Shown here: one piece after another, positions 47,287 through 55,145 of the stretch
Layout: each line of letters opens with the position of its first letter
Numbering within the stretch: the stretch's first letter is position 1
From: Pseudomonadota bacterium
GTDB taxonomy: Bacteria; Cyanobacteriota; Vampirovibrionia; Obscuribacterales; Obscuribacteraceae
Assembly: GCA_021324135.1 (NCBI GenBank)
Contig: JAJPJO010000540.1
Coordinates: 1 to 60,711 of the forward strand
Length of the DNA: 60,711 nt
Direction: 5' to 3'
Program-made: the position numbers and the translations under genes
Notes under the pieces: model-generated
The model's input: only the letters and a program-made list of their open reading frames with translations
Told to the model about the DNA's origin: nothing
Database searches by the model: none

Positions 47287-49794
47287 TTAAAACACTTCTT
47301 TGACCTCGTCACGGTTAATTAGCGCCTCGACCTCTCGGCATAAATTGATGACGTGCTCCGGCATACCTTCGGCTCGCATGTATTGCCTGCAGAGATCGAG
47401 TGTGCGTCTGAATGAGCGGACCACATCTCCTTCATCAAACTGACTGGACAGCCTGATTTGTTCCCAGGAGGCGCCGCGCGCCCACATCTCAGTCAAGCCG
47501 CTGAACTGAGCGCTGTATTCCACCGGCAGCTCAACGTCGAAATCCTTTTGCAGCCGTTTGATTTTACGAGCCAGCCGGCCCAGTTCTTCAAGGGCGGCAT
47601 CGACATTGGGGCTGACACGAATGCGGAGCATCTCATGCCCGCGTCCTTCTTCTTGAACTAAGGCGGTCAAAACGGCAGCTAGCTCCGGTGGGGCAAGATG
47701 GTCGAAAAGACCGTTGACTACAACCTCGGTAAGGAAGAGCTCGTTTGTGCCGCGTATGCATGCCGCCGTTCTTCCCAGACGCGTGGGCACATCGGCATCC
47801 AAATAGCCCTGCATCTTCAGAATATCGGCTAAAGCTTCAAAAGTTCGCCAGTACTTGCCGGTTTCGCGATCGATGCGCCGGCTCAGATCTTTTATCTTTT
47901 TCTCCAGCTGGCTGATGCGACTGGTTTGTTTGCTGCATGGCTTTTGCACTGGACAGCCGTGGCAGGGCATCGAATACGCTTCGCCCAGCAAGTTGCTTAT
48001 GTCCGAGCGCATGTTGGCCAGAGCCTGTTCGCCATCGGACCATGCGTCTTCGGGTGGCTCGACGTCGGCGCCGCTCAGGGCGGCCGCCTGGCGAGCGGCG
48101 TCTGCACCGAATCTGGTGCCCAGTCCTGCACCGCTTTTGGTGTCGCGCCGATCTGCACCGGATTTGGTGGCGCTGCGTTTTTTGCTCGAACGCAAGCCCT
48201 TCTCCATATGCTTCAGCTGCTTGTGCTTCGCTCGTATGGCCCCGAGGCGTTTGGCATAAAGGTTGAGGTCACCGATTTCTCCCGGACAAAGAGGCTTGAC
48301 CAGATCGGAGAGTTCTACCTCGGCGTCCATGCGCTCTACAAACAGAGGCTCGAGAACATGATTGGTTTTGAACTGCCCGAAACTGCGCTCTACCAGTTCG
48401 CGAGCCTCTTCCAGTCGATGCCGCTCGAGCAAATTCAACACCATTCCATAGGAAGGGGTAAAGCGGCTGGCGAGCGGATCGGCCGGAGCGGTTGCCAGCC
48501 GCGCCGCATCATCGACCGGTTCGAATGAATTGTGCAGAACCACAACATGCCCGACCTCATCCATTCCACGGCGACCGGCTCTGCCGGACATTTGCAAAAA
48601 CTCGGAGGCGGTCAGATCGCGATGGCCCTCGTCGGAGCGTTTGGTAAGTGAGCTGATTACCGTGGAACGAGCCGGCATGTTAATGCCGGCCGCCAACGTT
48701 TCAGTAGCGAAGACGACCTTGAGAAGTCCTCGCTGGAAAAGCTTTTCCACCATCATTTTCCAGCTGGGAAGCATGCCGGCATGATGCACTGCCATGCCTT
48801 CCAGCAGGTAAAAAAGATGAGGATGATTCTTTAAATTGGGGTTGCTGGCGGTGAATTCATCAACGCTCTTCCTGAGAGTCTGGGCTTCCTCGTCAGATAA
48901 AAGCGGAATGCCGCGGGCCCGCTTCATCGCTTCTTCACAGCCTCGGCGGGAGAAAAGAAAGTAGATTACCGGCAACATATTGCGAGCCGACAAGACCGCC
49001 AGAACATCGGCTGGATGCGTGCCCATGTTGAGCCCACCAGGACGCCGCCGCTTGTCGTGCTCGAAGCGGCGCTTTCGCCCGAAGCGATTTTTAAGCAGGC
49101 TGTTGACCCCACCGCCTGGATTGAGAAGAGGATAAATGCGCTGGTCGCCGAAGTAATGGAAGCGCAAAGGTACCGGTCTGTGGTTTGAGACGATAAGCTC
49201 CGTTGCGCCGTGCGTCTCATCAATCCAGGTGGTCAATTCGCGGGCGTTGGCCACGGTTGCCGAGAGAGCAACCAGCTGCACATCGTGCGGCGCGTAGATA
49301 ATCGACTCCTCCCAAACCGTTCCGCGTTCGGAGTCATTCATGTAATGGCACTCGTCGAGGACAACGTAGGCCACATCTTTCAGGTTGCGGCCGACTTCAC
49401 CAAGGATGGTGCCATAGAGCATATTGCGAAATACTTCTGTAGTCATCACCACAACTGGTGCATCGCGATTTATAGAGATGTCGCCGGTAAGCAGCCCGAC
49501 TTTGTTTTCGCCGAATTTCTGGCGGAAGTCGTAGAGCTTCTGGTTCGACAGTGCTTTCAGGGGAGTGGTGTAGAAGCAGCGCTTGTTCTCCATGAGCGCC
49601 ATCTCAACGGCATATTCGGCAATCACTGTTTTGCCCGAGCCGGTTGGAGCGCAGACCACAACGCTCTTACCATCTCTCAAGTGCCTGATCGCTTCCAGCT
49701 GAAAATCATCGAGAGCGAAGGGAAAGAAATAAGATGGATCGGTGGGATCGTCGGGAGCAAAGTCGCTCGTTTTGCGCGTACCTTCCTGTGTCAC
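47287..49794 (-). CDS. Ski2-like DECH-box RNA helicase
   Basis: The 835-residue protein has the Ski2/Mtr4 layout: Walker A CAPTGSGKT (49-56), motif II DECHY (about 147), ALSATVAN (motif III), and QMSGRAGRRGMDEVG (motif VI). A long C-terminal region follows with a DSHCT-like end. Ski2-like helicases unwind structured RNA, often for exonuclease decay. They are found in Cyanobacteria. Between about residues 540 and 590 there is a low-complexity linker rich in SGA and FGAD, encoded by three copies of the dispersed 17-bp motif. A Cys-rich patch (CHGCPVQKPC) in the C-terminal half may bind metal. It is monocistronic. Confidence 0.92.
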   Translation of the reverse strand: MTQEGTRKTSDFAPDDPTDPSYFFPFALDDFQLEAIRHLRDGKSVVVCAPTGSGKTVIAEYAVEMALMENKRCFYTTPLKALSNQKLYDFRQKFGENKVGLLTGDISINRDAPVVVMTTEVFRNMLYGTILGEVGRNLKDVAYVVLDECHYMNDSERGTVWEESIIYAPHDVQLVALSATVANARELTTWIDETHGATELIVSNHRPVPLRFHYFGDQRIYPLLNPGGGVNSLLKNRFGRKRRFEHDKRRRPGGLNMGTHPADVLAVLSARNMLPVIYFLFSRRGCEEAMKRARGIPLLSDEEAQTLRKSVDEFTASNPNLKNHPHLFYLLEGMAVHHAGMLPSWKMMVEKLFQRGLLKVVFATETLAAGINMPARSTVISSLTKRSDEGHRDLTASEFLQMSGRAGRRGMDEVGHVVVLHNSFEPVDDAARLATAPADPLASRFTPSYGMVLNLLERHRLEEARELVERSFGQFKTNHVLEPLFVERMDAEVELSDLVKPLCPGEIGDLNLYAKRLGAIRAKHKQLKHMEKGLRSSKKRSATKSGADRRDTKSGAGLGTRFGADAARQAAALSGADVEPPEDAWSDGEQALANMRSDISNLLGEAYSMPCHGCPVQKPCSKQTSRISQLEKKIKDLSRRIDRETGKYWRTFEALADILKMQGYLDADVPTRLGRTAACIRGTNELFLTEVVVNGLFDHLAPPELAAVLTALVQEEGRGHEMLRIRVSPNVDAALEELGRLARKIKRLQKDFDVELPVEYSAQFSGLTEMWARGASWEQIRLSSQFDEGDVVRSFRRTLDLCRQYMRAEGMPEHVINLCREVEALINRDEVKEVF

Positions 49795-49990
49795 GGCTAC
49801 TGCTTTGAAGAAATCGTAGGCCTAAATTGTAACGCAAAGCTGCTGATTCCAAACGCCTCAGTAGAGCGAAGAGAGCGGGGCGGACAGTCAGGCGATGCGC
49901 CGGAACCCTGCCATGCCGGCTCAGAGCAAGGGTTCCAGGCTTTGATCGTAACTGCTTTGCCGGCTCATTAAAGACGGCTTGTTAAGACTC

Positions 49991-50094
49991 TATAATCTGC
50001 AGCGGCTGACCATCAGCCGACCGCCTCCTCCTATCCGGCGGAAAGGCGCTGTGAAGGCGAACAGCCATTCGCCGACATGTACTATAATGTCGGG
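49991..50094 (+). promoter_or_regulatory. Two possible -10 boxes before tRNA-Pro
   Basis: The 337-base spacer 49795-50131 holds no gene. It contains TATAAT at 49991-49996 (with weak TTAAAG 17 bases before) and TATAAT at 50083-50088. The second would start transcription near 50095, about 37 bases before the tRNA. No clear -35 is seen for it. Confidence 0.4.
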
Positions 50095-50131
50095 CATAGG
50101 CCTGCCAATTTTCACCCATTTATTGATTCGT

Positions 50132-50206
50132 CGGGGCGTGGCGCAGGGGTAGCGCGCACCTTTGGGGTGGGTGAGGCCGGAGGTTCGAATCCTCTCGCCC
50201 CGACCA
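50132..50206 (+). tRNA. tRNA-Pro (GGG anticodon)
   Basis: The full cloverleaf is visible. The acceptor CGGGGCG pairs with CGCCCCG, and the D stem GCGC pairs with GCGC. The anticodon stem is CACCT/GGGTG with loop TTGGGGT, so the anticodon is GGG, reading the Pro codons CCC and CCU. The variable loop is five bases, and the T stem GGAGG/CCTCT has loop TTCGAAT. The 3' CCA is encoded (50204-50206). Confidence 0.97.
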
Positions 50207-50219
50207 CAACAGGAAGCCG

Positions 50220-50256
50220 GAGCCAGATGCATCTGTATCTGGCTCTTCATTTTCTC
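50220..50256 (+). terminator. Terminator after tRNA-Pro
   Basis: GAGCCAGAT 50220-50228 and ATCTGGCTC 50237-50245 form a 9-bp perfect stem with an 8-base loop, followed by TTCATTTTC. It ends 50 bases after the tRNA and matches rightward transcription. Confidence 0.75.
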
Positions 50257-50360
50257 CGCTCTCAATGCTTGCCAGCAAGGCGCCTCAAGGTCTGTCCGCC
50301 AGGACCTGCACGAGCATGACAGTTGCAAGGCAGCGATTCGCACTGGTCAAGATCCCCTGT

Positions 50361-51158
50361 TCAGTTTGTCGGGCATAAAACCCCTGGCGTGATTCGACAG
50401 CGAAGATAGTCCCTGACAAGGGATCTGAAGCTCGGTTTCAATTTCCTCAAACTGAAGGCAAATTCAAAAGCATACTTTTGAGCATGCTTGAGGCTGACAC
50501 CTCGGAATATGGTGAGCAGGAACTCTATAAAGCGGTTTATGAGCCCGTTCCGAGGCGGGGTTCCGCTTGCCGGCGGAGGATCGTCGCCATCAGTGTCTTC
50601 CTCGGCGCTGCGTGCCTCCGGGATCTGGTCGGCTTGGCTGGCGCGCATAACCGCCTCCATCTCGATCAACTCAGCCCCCAGAGCGGTTTCGTCCACGGGA
50701 ACGCCTATCTCACTGGGAGCTACCCAATCATTGACGCTGCTTTGCTTTATCAGAGCCAATGCAAGCAAGTTTACCGGTATGCCCATCTGCGGCTCGGCCA
50801 ACACTTCTTCGCCAAGAAACGATCTGATGTCGTGCAGGTGCGACCAGGCCGTCGCATATGCGATATTTTGCTCGTCGGAGACTGTTTGGGCTGATTTGTG
50901 CCTGCCCTGGCTGTAATCATGCATCATTATCAAAATGCTGCGCACTAAACGGGCGCCATGCAGTTTTGTGCCGGATGTTCCGGATATTTGTTTGCCGCAT
51001 CGCTTACATTCGACCATGATCCGAACGCGCGAGATGTAGCACTGCGTATGGTGGCATGCCGGACAGCTGAATCCTTTTTCGAAACGCAACTCAAGCAACT
51101 TTCTTCGGCAATCATCGTTGGTTCGAAGCGCATCAAAGTCTAAACTATCGGTTTTCAT
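50361..51158 (-). CDS. Zinc-ribbon protein related to the N terminus of IS1595-type transposases
   Basis: The 265-residue protein begins with a zinc ribbon, C32 and C35 (CPACHH) with C51 and C54 (CKRCGKQISGTSGTKLHGARL). This matches the first domain of IS1595/ISSpo-type transposases, including the SGTKLHGAR stretch. The DDE catalytic domain of those transposases is absent. Instead there is an Ala/Glu-rich linker with a run of acidic residues, and a C-terminal helical part (KHAQKYAFEFAFSLRKLKP). So it looks like a domesticated or truncated transposase-derived DNA-binding protein rather than an active mobile element. No terminal inverted repeats were found nearby. It lies 170 bases from the second hairpin array. 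Confidence 0.72.
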   Translation of the reverse strand: MKTDSLDFDALRTNDDCRRKLLELRFEKGFSCPACHHTQCYISRVRIMVECKRCGKQISGTSGTKLHGARLVRSILIMMHDYSQGRHKSAQTVSDEQNIAYATAWSHLHDIRSFLGEEVLAEPQMGIPVNLLALALIKQSSVNDWVAPSEIGVPVDETALGAELIEMEAVMRASQADQIPEARSAEEDTDGDDPPPASGTPPRNGLINRFIEFLLTIFRGVSLKHAQKYAFEFAFSLRKLKPSFRSLVRDYLRCRITPGVLCPTN

Positions 51159-51331
51159 GACGCGAGTCCTCCTTATCTGTTCCTATTCTTAAGAACGATC
51201 GGAAGAGAGAAAAAGTTCGAGAATTTGAGCGGATCTTCGAGCAGAAAATGCCCTGGCGAGAATATTTGCAGGAACAATTGGAATTAATGATGAAATCTGG
51301 AGCTCAGCTTATTGTCCAGCCCTGGCTGCTT

Positions 51332-51799
51332 CCTGACGGAGCTGAATAAAGCTCTTCGATCCCTTCAGGTGCTCTACCTGGATCAAGCGGTGGAGCTTAT
51401 TTAAATTGCTCAGGCGGAGGCTCCTGAATGAAGTGGAGGAGCTTATTTGGCTTGCTCAGCAGGCGTCCCTGAATGAAGCGCAGGAGCTTGTTTAGCTCGC
51501 TCAGGAGAACGCGTTGCTGAATGAAGTGAAGGAGCTTATTTTACTTGCTCAGGAGGACGGCGCTCCTGAATGAAGTGGAGGAGCTCATTTAGCTTGCTCA
51601 GGAGGAGGCGTTCCTGAATGAAGTGGAGGAGCTTATTTTACTTGCTCAGGAGGACGGCGCTCCTGAATGAAGTGGAGGAGCTCATTTTACTTGCTCAGGA
51701 GGAGGCGTTCCTGAATCAAGTGGAGGAGCTAATTTGGCTTGCTCAGGAGAACGCGCCCCTGAACGAAGCGGAGGAGCTTGACCGGTCCCGGTCAAGCTC
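51332..51799 (+). repeat. Tandem hairpin array 2 (45-49 bp units)
   Basis: Units start at 51332, 51377, 51423, 51468, 51516, 51565, 51613, 51662, 51710 and 51758, with spacings of 45-49 bp. A typical unit is CCTGAATGAAGTGGAGGAGC, then TTATTTTACTTG, then CTCAGGAGGAGGCGTT. As in array 1, each junction makes a TCAGGA/TCCTGA hairpin. The unit resembles the array 1 unit through CCTGA, GAAG/GAA, GGAG and CTTAT. The mixed spacing breaks any reading frame. It lies between two same-strand genes, and the surrounding bases 51159-51331 and 51800-51868 hold nothing else. Confidence 0.85.
51774..51799. repeat. Perfect 12-bp inverted repeat at the end of array 2
   Basis: GAGCTTGACCGG 51774-51785 and CCGGTCAAGCTC 51788-51799 pair exactly around TC. 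It ends array 2. There is no U-run, so a simple terminator role is not clear. It could be a protein-binding site or a resolved end of the array. Confidence 0.8.
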
Positions 51800-51868
51800 C
51801 CTGCTTGAGATTGGCTTTTGCATCTTTGTGATACCGCCCCCGGTGCCTCACAAAGCGCCCATGGTCGG

Positions 51869-53392
51869 CTAGGTTCCTGGCTTGTTTCGGGCTGAGGCAG
51901 AGCCTGTTTTTGGCTTGTTTGCCGGCATCCCTGGTCCGCCGATCTGAGTCATCTCGGCCTCTGCCACTGTCTTGATTTGGGCAAGCAGACCCTTGATTTT
52001 TCTGCTCACCGTGCTTTCCATTCTACTTTTTTGAGTTTGTTGCACTGGGTCGAGAGGTATGTATTGCGTTTCAGAAAGGGTGCCGGAAAATTCCGCTCCC
52101 TGTAAGCGCAAGTCTTGTTTCAAAACCAAACAGTCGAGGCCATGTACCTTCTCCATTTTTGACAGAGTTACCATTCCCGAGACGGATGTGACGCCATCTT
52201 TTGCTGTTGAGGCCAGGTAGGCGGCTGAGTCGATGGGCCAGGTTGCGCCCAGAGTTTGCGGTGTTTTAGTGCCGTACTTTTCATCCGGTGTGGGACCGCT
52301 TGGAGCGGGCAATCCCATAAACTCGGGCAGGACTTTCAATGCCTGCGCCGAGAGTTGAAATCCTACCCCGGTGAATACGATCTTGCCGTCCTTTCGTTCA
52401 ATAACGAAGCTTTTTCCCGGCAGCACCAGAGGCACACCAGCATCGGTTAAGCGAGATACGGTCCACAATTGTTTTGTATCATTCTTCCTTTTGTCTATTG
52501 CCTGGATAGTCATGGTTCCAGAAAGATAATAATCAATCCTTTTGCGCGCCAGCGGTTGTCTGTCTCGATAGAGGTCTATAGTTTGTCTCAACTGATCGGT
52601 TGCCTGATATTTGGCTCCAACCAGGCTGTCGCGAGCGATTTTTATTTTATATTTTTTTGACTTATCGACTTCGTCCACTGATTGCACGGTATTACCTACG
52701 GTGCCATCAGGAGATGAGATAGCGCTCGCGGTGGCTCGATCAATCTTCGGAGCGTTGTTCTCGCCTGGGCTGGATTGCGTTGATGTCAGAGGCTTGCTGT
52801 CCTCCGGTTTCGGCTCAGGACTTGCCGGGGTCGGGGCGATCGCTGCTGCTGTATTTCGGCTTACCGAGTCGTTCGCTTTAGGAATTGCTTCGCCGGCGTT
52901 GAACGACTTTATGATCTCTTTGAATTGCTCCTTGAATTGAAAGGGCACATCGGAGGGAAAGACTAAGCGAGCAAAAAGATGGCGGTCGCTTGTCTGTGAA
53001 TATGGTGCCATCGTCAAGGTTGTATGAAAACCATCGGGAACCTCCGACGGCAGCCGGTCTTTGTCGGCGCCCTCGTAGGTGCCTTTCTTAAGGGCTAATT
53101 CGCCAAGTATGCCGCCGTCTGTTGGAATCGGTACCGGACGATTTGATGAGCGCGTCGCCTGCAATTTGGTTTTGTACTCAAAGTGTAGATCGTCGCCTTT
53201 GCGAGTAATCTTGGCCTTGGGATAATACTGCCTGACCAGGCCCTCCAAATCGTTGCAAATGGATTCTGACGTGGATGGCGCGGATGACTCGGCTGCCTGA
53301 GCGGCAAAATGCCGGGGCGGAACAAGCGGTTGAAATATGCTGATATAGCCCGCTGAGAGAACCAGAGAGCAGAGGAGAGTGGCGCGCTTCAT
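51869..53392 (-). CDS. Exported hypothetical protein
   Basis: The 507-residue protein has a signal peptide (MKRATLLCSLVLSAGYISIFQ). A folded N-terminal part follows at about 45-165, then a Pro/Ser/Glu-rich disordered linker (about 170-240). The C-terminal folded region covers about 250-480 and is beta-rich, and the last 30 residues are a Gly/Lys/Pro-rich tail. No known domain is recognised. The two folded parts may be separate binding modules. It is not closely spaced with either neighbour. Confidence 0.75.
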   Translation of the reverse strand: MKRATLLCSLVLSAGYISIFQPLVPPRHFAAQAAESSAPSTSESICNDLEGLVRQYYPKAKITRKGDDLHFEYKTKLQATRSSNRPVPIPTDGGILGELALKKGTYEGADKDRLPSEVPDGFHTTLTMAPYSQTSDRHLFARLVFPSDVPFQFKEQFKEIIKSFNAGEAIPKANDSVSRNTAAAIAPTPASPEPKPEDSKPLTSTQSSPGENNAPKIDRATASAISSPDGTVGNTVQSVDEVDKSKKYKIKIARDSLVGAKYQATDQLRQTIDLYRDRQPLARKRIDYYLSGTMTIQAIDKRKNDTKQLWTVSRLTDAGVPLVLPGKSFVIERKDGKIVFTGVGFQLSAQALKVLPEFMGLPAPSGPTPDEKYGTKTPQTLGATWPIDSAAYLASTAKDGVTSVSGMVTLSKMEKVHGLDCLVLKQDLRLQGAEFSGTLSETQYIPLDPVQQTQKSRMESTVSRKIKGLLAQIKTVAEAEMTQIGGPGMPANKPKTGSASARNKPGT

Positions 53393-53556
53393 TGCAATCG
53401 AACCCCGAATACGACCGTAGATATTTTCTACCCGCTCATAACTTCAGCCACGATTAGCTGGTGCATTAAAAAATGCCGGTTATTGGAGAATAGAAATCCG
53501 GGCGTCGGTTGCCAATTCAGATAAACGCTTTTGGCTCGATGATGATCAGGTAACGA

Positions 53557-53875
53557 TCAGGCGAGCAATTCTTCTTCTGCGAATCGCCCGCACTCTCTGG
53601 CGATTCTGGCAGATAGCTTGTCGTGTGCGGGGTTGAACGCTTTGATCCAGTGATAATAAGCGCCTGTAATTGCGGATATCGATTGGATAGCGCTTAACGT
53701 CGATGGAGGGCACAGCTTCAAAACAGGGACTGAGATGGACGAATTCACGAATTTTGAATCGGAGAATAGTCTTTAAATAATCATCGAGCTGATCCAAAAC
53801 TATGGCACGATCTTCCGCGGTTGGAAACAACATAACGCCAAAGAACCTCATTGATACTAACGTTTCGGCTTGCAA
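53557..53875 (-). pseudogene. Possible frameshifted small gene
   Basis: In one frame (start 53875) an open region encodes MRFFGVMLFPTAEDRAIVLD, then QLDDYLKTILRFKIREFVHL, on to RYPIDI near 53680. In the next frame the sequence continues plausibly as SAITGAYYHWIKAFNPAHDK to a stop at 53557, ending RECGRFAEEELLA. The second half in frame 1 is unnaturally Arg-rich. A single-base indel near 53675-53690 would join them into one protein of about 105 residues. The rest of the 690-base region 53393-54080 shows no other gene. This is tentative. Confidence 0.4.
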
Positions 53876-54080
53876 TATTCGATCGATGTCTAAAAGAAAT
53901 CGAACAGCACATGCATGGCGCGGCGCACAGCTGCCGCTAAAACGTTGAATCTTAGCAGGCTATAAGCAATTGTCAACACCCGAGAAGGCGCTCCGGTGCG
54001 ATTTAATCTAAATTCGAAAGAAAATCTTTCGATCGGGCTTTGCAGATCGAGCGATCAACTTCGCTTAAAACGTGCTGGCG

Positions 54081-54998
54081 TCAATCTGACTTGACCTTAT
54101 CGCGCGTGCGGTCGAGTTTGTGCGACTCGGCGTTTATTATGTCCTTGAGGCGTTTCAAGGCTGTGTGAACGGCCCTCGACACGCCCATCTCGGACACGCC
54201 CAGAACGATCGCGGTTTCCTTTTGGGAGAGATCGTAGAAGAAAACGAACTCGACTATTTGTCTGGTTTTCTCGCCCAATTTTTTCAAAGCTTGATTGAGA
54301 AGCTCGCGGTCTTCGGAGGTGCGGAGAAGCTCTTGGTACTTGCGGTCCGCGACGACTTCCGACAAGCCGCGATGCTCTTCGCGATCATCCTCATCGCTGC
54401 CGTCGAGAGACTCATAATGCAGACGGGCTTCCCATGATTGCTGGGCCTCGAGAATTTCAGCAACGCTGTAGCCGGAATATTGTGAAAGCTCTTGAACCGT
54501 TGGCACCCGGTTAAGCGATTTGGTCAGTTTCTCCTCGAGTTGGCTGACCTGACCGTTAATTTCAGTGAGCTTGCGGGGCACCTGGACGATGCAAGCCTGG
54601 TCGCGCAGATAGTGTCTGATCTCGCCGCGAATGTAGCAGGTGGCTAAAGTCCGAAAACTGGCCGCCCGCGAGCGAGTCGGGTCATAGTAATTGATCGCCT
54701 TCAACAGACCGATCGAGCCGACCTGCACGAGATCTTCGAAGCTGTCGGGATAGCACTGGCTATATCGTCTGGCGATTTGCTTAACCAGCGAGAGGTGGGC
54801 TCGCACCAGATCCGTTACTTCCGAATCGGAAAAGTAGGAATTCGAGCGGCGAAGACGCTCGCTGGTTCTGGTTGGCGTTTTACAATTTTCATCCACCGCT
54901 GGGTCCCCGGATTTGTCTACATAAACGTTCCCTTGGCAACCTCTGTTTAAACCGTAAAAACCGTGCCTCAGGCTCCTTAACAACCGGCTACAGAACAT
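54081..54998 (-). CDS. RNA polymerase sigma factor of the SigB/SigF/FliA (group 3) type
   Basis: The 305-residue protein has region 2 (HLSLVKQIARRYSQCYPDSFEDLVQVGSIGLLKAINYYDP, with the -10-recognising helix), a region 3-like helix bundle (RVPTVQELSQYSGYSVAEILE) and region 4 with an HTH (LSQKETAIVLGVSEMGVSRAVHTAL). The order and spacing fit alternative sigma factors for stress or development in Cyanobacteria and Firmicutes. The first 55 residues are non-conserved, so the real start may be internal. It is divergent from the histidine kinase gene, with a 147-base intergenic region. Confidence 0.9.
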   Translation of the reverse strand: MFCSRLLRSLRHGFYGLNRGCQGNVYVDKSGDPAVDENCKTPTRTSERLRRSNSYFSDSEVTDLVRAHLSLVKQIARRYSQCYPDSFEDLVQVGSIGLLKAINYYDPTRSRAASFRTLATCYIRGEIRHYLRDQACIVQVPRKLTEINGQVSQLEEKLTKSLNRVPTVQELSQYSGYSVAEILEAQQSWEARLHYESLDGSDEDDREEHRGLSEVVADRKYQELLRTSEDRELLNQALKKLGEKTRQIVEFVFFYDLSQKETAIVLGVSEMGVSRAVHTALKRLKDIINAESHKLDRTRDKVKSD

Positions 54999-55145
54999 AA
55001 AAATTGGTTACAATTGGTTTATGAGTTCTGATCGGCTCTGACAAGTTCATATATACTGCCACGTTCTAATTAACCTTCCTTAATTTGAAGCCGGAAAGGC
55101 GGGCCGGCAGAAGGAAGCAAGGCAAACAGAGAAGCAGGAAACCAC

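Noticed and set aside
50361..51158. Active insertion sequence
   Set aside because: The DDE domain and terminal inverted repeats are not seen, so the gene is at most transposase-derived.
20471..51799. CRISPR arrays
   Set aside because: The repeats are contiguous, with no unique spacers and no cas genes in the window.
51618..51872. An 84-residue open frame with repeated LNEVEELILLAQEE-type segments
   Set aside because: It lies inside array 2. Unit spacing of 45-49 bp breaks the frame between units, so the pattern comes from the DNA repeat and not from a coding gene.
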